From Amyloporia xantha (Eukaryota > Basidiomycota > Agaricomycetes > Polyporales > Adustoporiaceae), in contig JAYKKR010000019.1 of the NCBI GenBank assembly GCA_036971615.1, positions 310,001-374,000 on the forward strand: DNA of 64,000 nt, written 5' to 3'. This document shows, piece after piece, positions 46,084 to 58,406 of this stretch (position 1 is its first letter; the number at the start of each line of letters is the position of its first letter). A model generated the notes under the pieces. The model saw only the letters and a list, made by a program, of their open reading frames with translations. It had not been told where the DNA came from and did not search any database. The translations under genes were made by a program, and so were the position numbers.

Positions 46084-47181
46084 TCAACCTGGAATCATGC
46101 CCGGCAGTCGACACTCCTCAGGCTGTGTGTCAGATGACATGCTCTCCACCACGGCTGAATAAGGCCGACATGCCAACCTCGCCTTCTCCAGAAGACGTAC
46201 TTCTTTAAACATGTTTAACGCATTCCGGCGTGCCACTTGGGGATCCACGTGTGCTGGTGCATACTTCACGACCTCATCTACATCACCCAGCATATCTATA
46301 GGGAGTCGGCAGCCATAGTAGTTAAATGAGACTTTCATGCAGAGCGAGGTAAGCATACAGACTAGATACGAGGGTCCAAACGTCCACGCACCAGGCTTGA
46401 AAACCCCCATCTCATCGAAAACGCGATACAACTCGTTACAGTTCATGTCATCATAGCTCGGCTGTTCCTCATGGGGCATATCGATCTTGCTTTTCATCCA
46501 CCCACACCTGTGTTTGCCGGCTCCCTCAAAGTCGATGAAGAATAGCTTTCTCGAATCACCCACATTTTGAACCACCATGTTCCTGACTGCGACGTCTCTG
46601 TGCACGATGCCCAGGGAATGCATAGTCAGGAGTCCGTCCACGATTTGTTTCCTGCGATCTCAATTGATTAGGATTCAAATTGTAGACACAAAGTGTAATA
46701 ACAACACCCGTATCTAAACTCCAGAACGAATGCGGACGCTTCGGGTTGTGCGAAACAGGAGGTTCACCACAATATTCCAGAACCATGCATTCCACAGGGA
46801 AAAAACCATCCACGCTGCCTCTAAAGAATCCCACGAAATGCGGTACAAGTACTCCCTGCAGCGTTCTCAGCTCGTTCTGATAGAAAGCCCCCTTCTCTCG
46901 CAGAGCCATGATCGGCTTCCTATCTTCCGCAAACTTGCAGATGACCTCGCGCCGCTCGTCAGATCCCTGACCGACGCCCTCAAGCTGCATCGTGCCTCGA
47001 TGGACGCTTCCTTCGTCAATCAGTGGTAGAATATATTCAATCGGACATATCTCTGCCAACTCTTGTAGTGGGCCCCAAGCTCATCGACAGGAGCGGTGAG
47101 CTCGTACGAGATGTTCGGCGGTTTCTCGTTTGGCCGTGTCAAAGTGAGGAACACCTGAGCCACAAACGGAGCCGACGACAT
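46084..47181 (-). CDS. Fungal protein-kinase-like gene, probable frame break near its start
   Basis: Starts MSSAPFVAQVFLTLTRPNEK at 47181. The first ~45 residues are in one frame, and the continuation (CPIEYILPLIDEGSVHRGTM) is one base out at about 47045-47050 with no good splice signals, so a frameshift or assembly error is likely. The kinase-like core shows a VAIK-type Lys (EVICKFAEDRK), YQNELRTLQGVLVPHFVGFF, CMVLEYCGEP, HRDVAVRNMVV (catalytic Asp and Asn kept) and FFIDFEGAG (DFG replaced by DFE). An intron separates FKPG from VSFNYYGCRLPIDMLG. It ends at 46084. It resembles the many orphan kinase-like proteins of agaricomycetes and is paralogous to the gene at 53764-54856. Confidence 0.6.
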
Positions 47182-48277
47182 GATGCTGGCAGCACAAAGA
47201 GATGTAGAGAGGACTAGGATCCTGAGATCTGCGCGAGTTGGACCTGTAGTGGTCGCTATTAGTATTTCACTAGTGGCACGTACGGTGTCACCGTTCCCTA
47301 CATGTTGCAACGTAAACGAAGCCGATTCGACCGCTTCGATTGATCTCGTTGCAGATCTCAGCTCTGCCGGCATCCGGCTTCTTTGCTATGTAGAAACACG
47401 TACTGTATATGGCGCGCGTGTGAGTAACTTTCATATGGACGGACCAATGATATTCGCTAGTCTTTAGCATCTCTCCGCGTTACCGAACTCGGATAAACGT
47501 ACAGGGCTGGATGTCTGTGGCAGGTCGAATTGAATTTCCATTCCAAAGCGCGGGTGGTCGGATTTCTTTCACCGCTGCCCGTGAACGCGCTCACGAGGTA
47601 CGAAGGCCTCAGAGAGCTGCTTACAGACGCCGGGAGCTCTTGAGACTCAGAGCAGTCACCATAACGTCGTGCAGCATAACCCTGGACGTGATTCAAAGCG
47701 AGCATCGACACGCGGCGTCGAATACAACCTCTCCGGCGACTGACGGCATGGAGAACTTGAAAGCGAATGTGAGCGACCATGAAGTCAGTGCGGTTGATTG
47801 TACAGTGAACATCTCTACTTAGCCAGAACCGAGTTTCGGAAGAGACTTTGAACTTGGGAGCGGCCAAGCGGCCAGAAGCTTGGATGGCTGCAGGGACGAA
47901 TATGCAGCACCAAAGAGACAGAGAGCAGATGGCGACGCACATCGGCAGGCACGTGTGCTGGAGACATTAGAGGCTGCAGTGCCTATACGGTCGTGCATTG
48001 AAATTCAGGTGGTCCGGCCAGATTCTCACCACAGGGGCCTGTGGTGCGGCATGGGAAGACAATGTCCAATTAGGCATCATCGCGTCAAACACGATCACAT
48101 GACCGTGATGAGCCACAGCACAGTCGCCCACTCTTGACACGTATCATGGTATGCGGCATAATCTAAAGGCACCAAGACACAACAAAAGACGCGTCGACTG
48201 GACATTCCTGGAAGCACAACATCAGTGGAAAGTATAATCAGAGCAATGAGATCATGTCATCCCCGGAGCCTGGCAAC
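47182..48277. other. Intergenic, no gene recognised
   Basis: 1.1 kb. Frames on both strands are short or compositionally odd, and none matches a family. Confidence 0.4.
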
Positions 48278-49628
48278 CTATGCAACGGCTTCAGGGCTCA
48301 GATATGAATGATCCACCCACACCCACAACACAGCCAATATCACTCCAAACAGAGAAGTCTCTGCCATAAGTGACACTGGTTGAGTTGGGCCTGTGGTTCC
48401 GAATGGCCCAACTTCTTGCAGTGGCTGCGTTGGCGGATCAGTCCATGTCGCTTCAGTAGCAGAAGAGGAGTTGAGGCGATATTGTTGAAGGAGTCGGGGT
48501 CGATGAGCGCACAATCTGCCCATGCGTCACACTGTCTTGCACATCCGGCGGGAAGCACGTGAGTCCGCGCTGCAGCGGCTATTTGTCCGTCTCCGGCATG
48601 AGTGTCCCTCGCAGTCCTCTAACGAACGCTTCTGACGGTGCCGGATGCGGACCTCAACTCCGAACCTATCGATCGCATTGAGGCTGCGTGGAGGGCGTGA
48701 CAAGGGTGCGAGGGCTGTATGGCTCATAGAACTGGATGCGCTCGAGGGAGTGCGCGATCTTGGAGCAAAGGGTGGATGTGACGTGTGCGCGCATGAGCTG
48801 GTCCCGCCGGAACTTCGAGGCGGCTGTTCGGGGCTGGGCGGCGAGGTCATAGGACTATCTGTGGTAAGGCCACACGGCGGTCAGTATCTCGTGACTCGGG
48901 ATATCCTGCGGCGTAGACGCGTACAAGAGATATTATCGCCGAATCCCAGGTCCGCCGTACAACCGTCATCGTCAGTCGTGCTCGGTAGCGGCTGGGAAGA
49001 CGCGCCCTTGCCGCAGAGTCCATGGCGGCATGGTGGCGGAGGCTGTTCTGGATAAGCGGGGCCAGTCGGGAGTTCGCTATATCATCGACGCGGACTGATA
49101 CTTTCCCGCCTAGTGGACGCTTCACCATTCGGGCTGATGCCTCGTCGCCGTTTGGGATTGCCTTGAAGTAGGCCATGCATAGGTACGCGATGGCTCGCAA
49201 CGTGGTCTGCTCACATTGTGGCATAGCAGTATAGAAATAAGCATCACAGCAGACAGCAGTTAAGAAGTAAAGACACTTACACCGACTGCTGCAGATTCAT
49301 CAGCTCCGTCTGTGCACTCTGCACCGTGTTCAGCGCATCCTTCCGCGAGTTGGCTGCCATTGTGTTCCAGTGAATGAACGATCGTAAAGCCGCCGCTGCA
49401 CTCAGCACGCAAGCTTGCGTCCTCGTCTGTGGCGCATTTGTGTTGTGCCGCATGCGCACACATCCATCACCAGGCTAGGATATATTCTGGCCTCGCTGGA
49501 TTTGACGGAGCATTAAAATCGCTGTGCTGGGAAGACCCGTACACGAATGGAGTTGTATGGTGTAGGAGGAGTGGTAACAAAGTTGAATGGGAAGACAGGA
49601 AAGTCTCCCGTTGCAAGCGTAGTTTCAT
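48278..49628 (-). CDS. Family member B, multi-exon, uncharacterised
   Basis: Starts MKLRLQRETFLSSHSTLLPL at 49628, 84 bp below a TATA box. Its opening resembles that of member A (MK-x-LR, Ser run, Leu run). Downstream coding-like blocks are TNAPQTRTQACVLSAAAALR, MAANSRKDALNTVQSAQTEL, TLRAIAYLCMAYFKAIPNGD and RTWDSAIISLV. The last block, TQPVSLMAETSLFGVILAVL, aligns with the C-terminus of member C (TQPALLTAEISLSKMMLAVL). That match in protein supports a real or recently lost coding end at 48278. The exon chain between 48.5 and 48.9 kb is unclear, and the gene may be decaying. Confidence 0.4.
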
Positions 49629-49711
49629 GAGGATGAAGAGATTGGAAGAGAAGACTGTCAAGTTCGAGAGGATGTGGAACTGAAATGCAGCTGCTCACCG
49701 GGGAGTGAAGG

Positions 49712-49721
49712 TATTTATATG
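49712..49721 (-). promoter_or_regulatory. TATA box of family member B
   Basis: CATATAAATA on the minus strand, 84 bp before the ATG at 49628. Matches the elements of members A and C. Confidence 0.6.
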
Positions 49722-50558
49722 CAGGGGGATGGCCTACGGACAGGCCACACTGGCGCTGAAGCGTTCGTTTCTATGCGACAGGTGGCCCAAATGGTGTGCA
49801 TCGAGCGTGGATGTCACGGGCCATACAAAGGAAACACATTTTTGCATTGTCCGCGGTGGAGATCCTGTATTTTCCGTCACCTAAGGAATATCACTCAAGC
49901 TGTCAACCACACGTCCGCGATTCTCGTCATTTGCGGTATCAACGGAAACGCTTACAAGATTCACTATAACGAGCGTGGCGTCGTCAAGGCCTTCAATTCG
50001 GCATATCCCTCTTTATTCCACATGTGGTCAAAGCGGCTCGCCTCGAGGCGTTCCCCACGTCCAGAAATTCAATATTTTACGGCAATTCCTGTTGCCACCT
50101 CGCATGAGCCATGGCTGGCAAACAGCCATCTAGCAGATAAAATTATGCCAAACCTCTATGGTCGGCTCCTGATTTACGACAGTTAACTTTCTGCTCCGTT
50201 GTATCCATTGAGTGAAACATAATGTTTGCCAGTGGCCGCAGTCGGCTCCCGACTGGAAGGAACGTCGCAGCATCGAGTGCACCGGCTAGCAGATTGTGTA
50301 CCGCGTCCAGACTATGCCGAAAATCGCGTAAGAATTGGAGGGGCTGAGATGTCCTATTCTTAGCATTTCTACCACCGGAGGACTTGATATGAGCTGCTTG
50401 TACTGACAGCGCAGAGACTTTAGAACCAGCTTAAACACGAAGAACTGGAAGTATACCTCTCAGATGTCTCTACGCCGGGGGGATGGGACCGGGTGAAAGT
50501 CTCAGGAGATCGGATTTGTCAGTTGAATCTCGACACGTACTTATGAGTCGACTGGGAT
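49722..50558. other. Intergenic, no gene recognised
   Basis: A plus-strand frame covering 49674-50186 overlaps the promoter of member B and has no domain. It is read as chance. Confidence 0.35.
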
Positions 50559-50825
50559 TTATTCGATGGATCGCTTTCGTCCGTTGTGAATAATGACATT
50601 CGACAGACCGACAGACTCAGCAATGGAAGAGCATACGTCTAACGATCGTCGTTCGTCTTCTCGAGGTATTGATTGCTCGTGTCCGAAGAGATGCGTTAGC
50701 ATGAGCATTGGACGTTGGACACCGTGAGCGACGACAGTTATGAAAGATCGATCAGGAGCTGCATTGGGATTTGCGGCATCTAAATGCCAAGACGCCTGTC
50801 TCTTGAGTCGCGATGTCAAATGCAA
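50559..50825 (-). CDS. Short unknown coding-like frame, possible exon
   Basis: 88 codons ending RKRSIE. The stretch FITVVAHGVQRPMLMLTHLF and ESVGLSNVIIHNG looks protein-like, with alternating hydrophobic pattern. It lies directly downstream of member C on the same strand and might be a further exon of it, or the remnant of another gene. No family recognised. Confidence 0.25.
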   Translation of the reverse strand: MHLTSRLKRQASWHLDAANPNAAPDRSFITVVAHGVQRPMLMLTHLFGHEQSIPREDERRSLDVCSSIAESVGLSNVIIHNGRKRSIE

Positions 50826-50913
50826 GAAGTGAATACTGGGAGAAAGCCTGGCGTGTAGTAAATGATACCCACACCGACAGACGGCCCACTAGCTGTCATA
50901 ACAGATCCGCAAA

Positions 50914-51847
50914 TTACCTCGGGCTGGGTTCAATCAAGTCAAAGCACAACACAGCCAGCATCATCTTAGACAGAGAAATCTCTGCTGTAAGCAATGCTGG
51001 CTGAGTTGAGCCTCGGCTGAGGAGTGACCCAATTCCGTGTGTAGGTGCTGCGAGCAATTCATGAGACGCGTGCAAATCGCCCATGATCGTACACCAATAT
51101 CTCTGGCGTAGAACTGCAGGATACCTGCGCACATCCATAGTCTCTGCTAACTCCACAGTCGAGAGGAAGTCGAATGTTCCTTCTTGTCATGACTTCGGGC
51201 AGCCGCTCGCATCCAGTAGGGCCTCCATCCATAATGAAGCTTCCAAGCCTGTGGCCAAAATCGGACGTGGATGATCAGTTTCGTGATGATCTTCGAATGT
51301 GAAATGTGAGATGGCGGGCGTGCAGGATTCGCTTGGACCGGTGTCCGCCACTGCCCCCGGCACGAAGGCAATCAAAGCCGCAGTCAGTAGAGTCGCCAGC
51401 CATTTCTACCTCGAATTCTCCTCTCGTTGTCTGCGCGCGAAGAACCGTTGACTCCTCCCTTAGGACAGCTGCAAACCTGACGTCGATATTAGGCTCACTC
51501 CCATGTCCAATATAAAGGACATCGGATACGTACCAGAAGGGTAGGAGAGTAATTGGCGGACGACTACCTTGAATCGTCCTGTACTAGGCTCCCGCATGTC
51601 GTGTTCGCCTCATTTGTCTTGGGCATGGGTGACTGTGCGGTTGAGCCGACCATGCCCCGAGATGTGAAGTCGTGTGGAAGACTGGGAATGGACGTGTGCG
51701 CACAGATTCCTCTCTTCTGTGTGTTGAGTTCACACAGATGAATGACAGGTCTGTGCATTCGTATCCGCAGTCTAGGTGTTGGAGTTGTATGGTGTAGAAG
51801 TTGACCGCAGCAGACGGACATAGGACGCCTCGGCGGATTAGGTTCAT
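50914..51847 (-). CDS. Family member C, uncharacterised, probably degenerate
   Basis: Starts MNLIRRGVLCPSAAVNFYTI at 51847, 101 bp below a TATA box. Its nucleotide sequence aligns with that of member B around the shared ACCATACAACTCC and through the following 150 bp. The C-terminal block TQPALLTAEISLSKMMLAVL aligns with member B. Between them are pieces such as YIGHGSEPNIDVRFAAVL and TTRGEFEVEMAGDSTDCGFD in a different frame, and I could not chain all parts with good splice sites. A pseudogene is quite possible. Confidence 0.35.
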
Positions 51848-51947
51848 AGCAAGCGAGAAAGTTCAGCGATTGAACGATTTGGAAGAGTAGGAGATGGAAA
51901 GATGGTCACCGAGCTTGGAGAATAGTTGACCTACTCGTCCAGACAAG

Positions 51948-51957
51948 TATTTATATG
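51948..51957 (-). promoter_or_regulatory. TATA box of family member C
   Basis: CATATAAATA on the minus strand, 101 bp before the ATG at 51847. Upstream sequence to about 52070 shares blocks with member A's promoter (GGCCAAGTGGCGGGCCACG, CAAGCGATGTGGCCA). Confidence 0.6.
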
Positions 51958-53763
51958 CGGAACGTGTGACGCTGGGGCCAAGTGGCGGGCCACGCACATC
52001 CGCAGGATGACGCGTCAAAGAGTGTTGTAACTAGGCAACGAGCGGACCAAGCGATGTGGCCATTCGCGGAAGTCAAAGTAAGTGTGCTTTGTTTGACGAA
52101 TCTGTAAAATTGCTCGTCTATACCACCGAACGCTCACCACTTGTGATCTTCACAATGAAGAGTACTAGTCGTTCAGCTACCACGAAGCCACGCATTCCTC
52201 GCACATTGCAATCAGCGAAAATGGGGAGTGATCCTCCTACTTCCCGGCAGATGAAACTTGGTAAGAAGGCTGCTTTTCAGCCACAGTCCACGATCTAGAT
52301 TCAGCCCCACTTTCTAAGCGGTGATATTTTTCAGTTGCTTACCACAGCTATCCTCCTGTCTTCTAATGACAGTCCTTTCCAGAAAGCAGAGGCATCGCTC
52401 TTCAATATACCAGAAACATGCCCTGTCAAAGTCAGAACGCACAGAAATACGGCACAATGTGCTTGATCCCACTCAAAAAATACCGAAGACATTTCGAGCA
52501 AATCATGCGGGTTATCTTCCCTTACTTCCCATACTTCCAGTTCCGTGCCAGAAGCAGACTGTCTCGACGCAAGCTATAACTTAAGTAGTCTTAGCTGTCA
52601 CGGTCAGTACGCTCCTGCCCCTGGTATCAGTCCTATATTAGTATATATGTTTCGTAGCGAGCATGCAAGCTTACATTCGATAGGTGAAGCCGTAGCAGAA
52701 CAAAACAAAGAGACAATGGAAGGTCCACATAGGTGTAAGTCATTTTTCAAGCGATAATTGCAACTTTTGACAAAAGTAGAATCCAAACTGCGTCCGTGGT
52801 GAAGCGGCGCAAACGAACTTCGAAGCGCCTTGGACAACTCTTGGATAACACCGACAAACAGAGCGCTTTTCTCCATAGTATTCACATAGAAATGGAATCG
52901 AGACTCTGCTGCTACTGCTACTACTTTTAACATCACTATGAAATTCTTCTGACGAGCCATATACTACTGGGCTCAATTTACTGCCACCCATGTTTCGATG
53001 ACTGAGCGGCAAGACAACTACCACTTAGCTACAACCGCGCCGTACGGAGAAATCTACACGAGGGAGCTTTGGTCGATAAGAGCCCAATCTCTTGCGGTCG
53101 ACTCTGTACAGGTCGGTTCATGGGCGTATAGCGCCCTAGTCCGAGGCAGATACTTCTGGGAGAGATGATGACGCCTCTACTCGGTCATTCCAATTCCCGG
53201 TACGTTCAGTGAGTCGGAATGGTAAAGTCTAATTTGTATACTGGAAATTTATTGCATAAGGTGACGATGAACAGAGTCGATTACGCTGTGAATTCGTTGT
53301 CGGCGCGGTGGTATTAGAGATGTTCACCGACGGCGCATATGCGAGTAGGAATTGAAGGACCTTTGGCTGTGATGGAAAGGCGGGGACTGATTGGGTATAT
53401 GCACGCACCTATTTGCGGAAAGCGTGCCACTGATAGCGCAGAGCATATTGTCCTTGGCAGGTAACGACTTAAGCTAAGCCACCTGCAATGCACTGCTGTT
53501 CACCGCCATTCACCCATGCGGCGATGTCAAGTTTCGCCTTAAAGTAGAATTCGGCGTGCTTGGTGCGTACGGATATAATCTGGCTTCCAGAAGGGACAAT
53601 ATTTGTCTAATTCTCTTGCTAAACGGCATGCCACCTCAATGATCACTGCATTCGAGTGGTTTGTTATTCTCTCGCGAGTGTAGGAATGAGGAACAGGGTG
53701 GCCAGTAGATAAAATAAATATCAAGGAGGCCCTGCGCTTTCGAACAGCTATTCATCAGATCCA
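51958..53763. other. Gene-poor accessory interval
   Basis: One possible short exon on the plus strand starts at 52154 (MKSTSRSATTKPRIPRTLQS) and reaches a GTAAG donor near 52261. A following exon (KAEASLFNIPETCPVK) may lie at 52382, but I cannot complete the gene. Nothing else is supported. Confidence 0.3.
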
Positions 53764-54856
53764 TCACTTCCCATAGGCATGTCGCATGCCGCTATCTTGT
53801 CCTGCAGTTCCATAAATTTCTTTATCGCTTCTTCTGCCTCTTTGAGCGCGACGGCCCTGTGAACACCTAGGTGCATACTTGGCCACTAACTCAGGCTCTT
53901 CCAGCATACTACTCGGGATCAGGCGATTATAGCAGCTGAATGAATCTGTGATAAAGAGCAATGTCAGCATTCGTGATCATTTCATATCATGCTACCCTTC
54001 TGATTTCCTTCTCGTGTCGAGGAAATGCCTGTTCAGAAGTACAGGAATCACTTACGTGGTATCCAAATATCTAGCGCCTGGCATATTGACCACAGTTCTC
54101 TACAATCATGGCGTTCCGGGTGAGGTTTGTGGGTATGAAAAACGATATCCGAGCTATTATGGCATTGATGCTCGCACGCATATTCGAAGTTGACCAAGAA
54201 CATTGCATCTTGAGGTCCCACTATAATATTCTCCATGGTCATATGGCCGAACCTGACGCCTGCGTCGTGCACGGCCACGAGGGCATCAATAAGGCCATGT
54301 CTGGCGGCATAAGATATACGCAATACCACATTATCGTCGGGAAAATGACTCACTTCTGAATGTCTTTCAGGTGGTTTAGATATTGTATTCCAGGCCGTTC
54401 CCCAACGCACTCTGTGATGAGACACGTGTTCAGAGTTCGTTGGCGACCCTTCCCGTTCCCCGGATTTGGATCTTCAAATAACCCAATGAACCGTGGGACA
54501 TATGAACCCTGTAGCTCTTTCAGTTGGTCGCAATAGAGAGAACCTTCGTGATATAAATCTTTTCGGCCATCCTCGGACACCGCAAATTTGCAGACCAGCT
54601 TGTTGTCCTTGTCTGGTAGGCCATCCGAACCGTGCATAGCTGCCAAGTATACACGTAGTGACGCATCAATATGGGTATCGCCAGGACCCGGGTGTTCTAG
54701 GATTGTAAGTGCCGCGTTGGACGAGATTCGATCCGACACCGCCACTCCCTCGTCCAAGTTCACCGCTTTAAGCACCATATGATGTTGCTGTTCGGTTGTG
54801 AAGAGCATATCACGTTGTAACCAACGCACAGTCACGATAGTAGATGCATATGCCAT
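53764..54856 (-). CDS. Kinase-like protein lacking catalytic motifs (pseudokinase), paralogue of 46084-47181
   Basis: Starts MAYASTIVTVRWLQRDMLFT. A TATA-like element (GTTATAAATA, minus strand, 54891-54900) is 35 bp upstream. It shares blocks with the other kinase-like gene: KLVCKFAVSEDGRKD (Lys kept), CDQLKELQGSYVPRFIGLFE, CLITECVGERPG, FSCYNRLIPSSMLEEPELVA. Where that gene has HRDVAVRN this one has FGHMTMEN, and DFG is NFE, so both the catalytic Asp and the metal-binding Asp are missing. It is unlikely to phosphorylate anything. Introns are inferred near 54.35, 54.0 and 53.85 kb. The C-terminal part after 53.9 kb is poorly conserved. Confidence 0.6.
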
Positions 54857-55051
54857 CGGACTGGAGGTATGCAGAAAGCAGTGGCATTCCTATTTATAAC
54901 GTATCGCATCAGACGCGATCACATGATCGCAACGCGGACGCGGTGCACCAGATACAAAGCCTTAGGCGACGGCTAATCCGCAAGAGTTGTTCTGCGTTTT
55001 TACACACCTGTGGTCAGGAGCGTAACGCTGAATTCATAACTACATGATGAA

Positions 55052-57835
55052 TCAAGCCGTAGAAGGAAACTGCACTCCCTGTGCGAGGGGCGCTTCATCC
55101 GAGAAGTTGATTGTGCAAGCGCTCCAGCGAACATACTGTTTCCATGCGTCGCCACCAGACTCACGTCCCCTGCGGTAGAATATCAGGGTTAGTGAAAAGA
55201 GTGCATCCAATCATATACACTCACCAGCCAGTGCTCTGAAGAGGTAATGCGTTTGTTAAGTTCAGCCTTTACCCTGAAAGTGAATACACTGACCTTGTTC
55301 CCACCAAATGCGGCACCGATTTCGGCACCGCTTGTTCCGACATTGACCTGCAAAAGCAGTCAGTCTCTCTCCATGCAACACATCCAGCCTGACTCACGTT
55401 CACGATACCTGCGTCAGACCCAGCCGGACCTATCCACTTCCCCACATTCCGCAAATCGCGTGTCCACAAACTGCTGCTTAGGCCCTACGCGCCGATCAGT
55501 ACCTATACGCATTCTTATCCAACCTCTCCCAAACTTACTTGCGGCACCCCATTATTCCACCCGATCGCCTCCTCAAGCTCGTCAAACACGCCCACACACA
55601 GGACCGGCGCGAACGTCTCCACCCGCCAAACGGCATCCGTCAAATCCACCGTCTTCGGCACGGCAATCGTGGGCTGGACGAAGTTGCCCCCGTCCAGCGG
55701 CGACGCGAGCCCGTCGAACGGCGTCCCGCCTGTGAGGATCTCCGCCCTGGTCTTCTGCAGACGCTCGATGGCGGTTGCGTACACGTCCATGGCGGCGCGC
55801 GTGTGCAAGGGCCCGAGAAGCGTCCCAGGCTCGAGCGGGTCCCCGGGGTGGATAGAGTTGTAGAGTGATTGAAGGCGGGAAAGGAACTCTTGTGCAATCG
55901 TGCGGTGGACGTAGAGACGCCGTGTGGAAGTGCAGCGTTGTCCTGCGGTTCCTACAGCACCGAAGAACACGGCAGGGACGGCGAGAGAGAGGTCCGCGTC
56001 GTCCATAATGATGGAGGCTAAAAGAGCCAATAGAACATTAATTAAACGACCATATTAGCCAGGGATGCAGTATCTGACCGTTGTTTCCCCCGAGCTCGAG
56101 AAGCACTTTGCCGAACCGGGATTGGACGACCTTGCCTACCTGACGCCCAACGGCCTCACTCCCAGTGAAGGAGACTACACGAAGACCCAGTGAGCGAAAC
56201 GGCACCCAAAAACAAACGAGAATGTCTCACCCATATCCACGTATTCGCTCTCAGCAATCCCAGCACCGACGTCTCTGTCACCCGTGACGAGGCCTGCAAC
56301 TGCGCCCGGGACATCATTCTTCTCCAGGACCTGTGAGACGATCTTCGTCACAGCGATTGCGCACAATGGGGTGCTTGGAGAAGGCTTCCACAGCGTTGCA
56401 TTCCCGGCTGCTAATGAAAGGGCGAGGTTCCTGGAGAAAGTTCAGCCGAATTGCGTTACAAAGTCGCAAAAGTGGCCCTACCATCCGTAGACAGCGACTG
56501 GGAAATTGAAGGCAGAAAGGACTGCTACCACACCGAGGGGATTCGGGACTAATCGCGCAGGCATCGATCGGCGTGAGGGATGGCGATACATAGAGCGCAG
56601 CCCAACGCACCTTCGAGAATACTGTGACCCGGACGCTCAGAGGCGATAACCCTCCCGTTCATCATCCGTGATAGCCCTACGGCATAGTCTGCCTATACAG
56701 TGCTTGAGTGATTTCTACACACAGCAACGCGATGTGGGTAGGCGTACAATATCCACAAATTCCTGAACCTCTCCAACGCCCTCTGTCTTGATCTTGCCCA
56801 TTTCAAGCGAAACTAGGGCACCCAATTCATCTCGCTAGATAAACAGTGTCAGGCATCAGTTTCCGCAGTATAGGGGCAGATCAATCATGAGAGCAAATGC
56901 GACCAGCGTAAACAGCCTGTGCACAGAACTTCGAGAGTGGCTGCAATGCTGTCCCAGTGAGGAGGGGCGAGCAAACTCTGTCAGCAGTCTCGCAGGCCTG
57001 GATATGACTATACAGTGACCGCAGTTGTTTCCTGATCGACAGTCATTGCGCAGCAAGGAATTAATGTTATCATACCTTAGCTGCTAAGGCTTCCCGGATT
57101 TGTCGCAAGATTTCTCCTCGTCTTGGCGCGGGCACCATTCTAAACGTTTTATATGCCTCTCGGGCCTTCTCTAAAGCTGTGTGCAACTCCTGCGGGGAAG
57201 CCTAGATTTCATGAGATGAGCAACACGAATCGGAGACGGATGTTTCCAACCACAGCGTGGCGTGAGTACCCGGAAAGAAGAGACTGGATCGGCTTTGTTA
57301 CAAGGCTCATTTAAAAGGATAGATGGCCATCATGCAAGTCGGCTTCTCACCCGCAGACCGACAGCTCGGTAGCCCACGACGAAATGTTCCCGCTCGTGTA
57401 TCCCTTTCTATGATGCTTAGCACAGAGCTAACCTGCGTTTATTGTAGAAGAACAGATGCATATGTATAATCCAGCACAGGACTGCATCCTCCAAAAGAAT
57501 CGATGGTCGGACTGACGCTATGTCCTTCCACGCACTGACTTCAATCGCGATGACACGAGACTGCTTCGGTTGGTGTGGATTGGCCACATACGCCGTGTTT
57601 CTTTACAACACTGAATAGTTTGACCACTTACCGACCGCACTTGCGCCAACACTTCCCCCGTCGTCGGACACACGCTCTCTAGAACATCTCCTGACCCCGC
57701 CCACTCGCCGTGGTACACACCAGGCAGTTCCTTGTCAGTTGGAATGTCGAGTGCTGAAAGGATGGTAGATGCTCTGTTGGAAAGACAGCGTACGTGTGCA
57801 TGTCTGGAGAGTGCTAAGAGTCGCCTCGAGATCAT
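55052..57835 (-). CDS. ALDH7-type aldehyde dehydrogenase, probably mitochondrial
   Basis: NAD-dependent aldehyde dehydrogenase of family 7 (antiquitin-like; in animals oxidises alpha-aminoadipic semialdehyde). Starts [20 protein letters not shown], an Arg/Ser-rich mitochondrial-type presequence, then [20 protein letters not shown]. Exons further on give [82 protein letters not shown], the catalytic-Cys block [36 protein letters not shown] and the ALDH7-type end [27 protein letters not shown]. About ten short introns. The stop at 55052 follows VQFPSTA. Intact as far as I can read it. Confidence 0.85.
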
Positions 57836-58406
57836 GGTGGTGAAGGCAGGAGCAGACGCTGGACGTAGCCGACGTCGTTTACCCCATGATCCGTACCGAG
57901 GTCATACAACCATGGCGCTCGAAAGGCGGGGTGGGTGTGATCGAGTGTGGGCGTCTATGAGAAGATTCCATCCTCGAGGAGAACATATATACTAGTTTAG
58001 TGGTAATGGGCAGTGCAAGCATTACAAAATAGTGGGATGGTGGTCTGATAGTGGAATATGTCTCAAGATTAGTAGCGGTCCTCCCCAGGAGCTGTGGGGC
58101 GGAGAATTGCCAAATAAGGAGTATGTGATCAAAACTCCCAAACCATTATCTACTGACAGTGCTGTACCCATTTATCCAGAAACTTACATAGATTATCTTA
58201 TCTGCCTCGACGGCCGGGCGTCAGTGGGCGGGACAACCTTGAGTTCCACTAACGACCTCTAATAACGACCGTCGCAGAGATCCCGGTTCCATTTCCACTA
58301 AACCCGTCGCCCCTCCCTCCTTTCATCTGAGGATACAAATCTACTCTGATCCACAGATTGGACCACAATTGTCTATTTCTGCATTACAAGCTGTGCTCAC
58401 TTTATA
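57836..58406. other. Divergent promoter, ALDH7 (-) / DUF1308 (+)
   Basis: 570 bp between the two start codons. A CCAAT-like sequence and short AT runs are present, but no gene. Confidence 0.4.
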
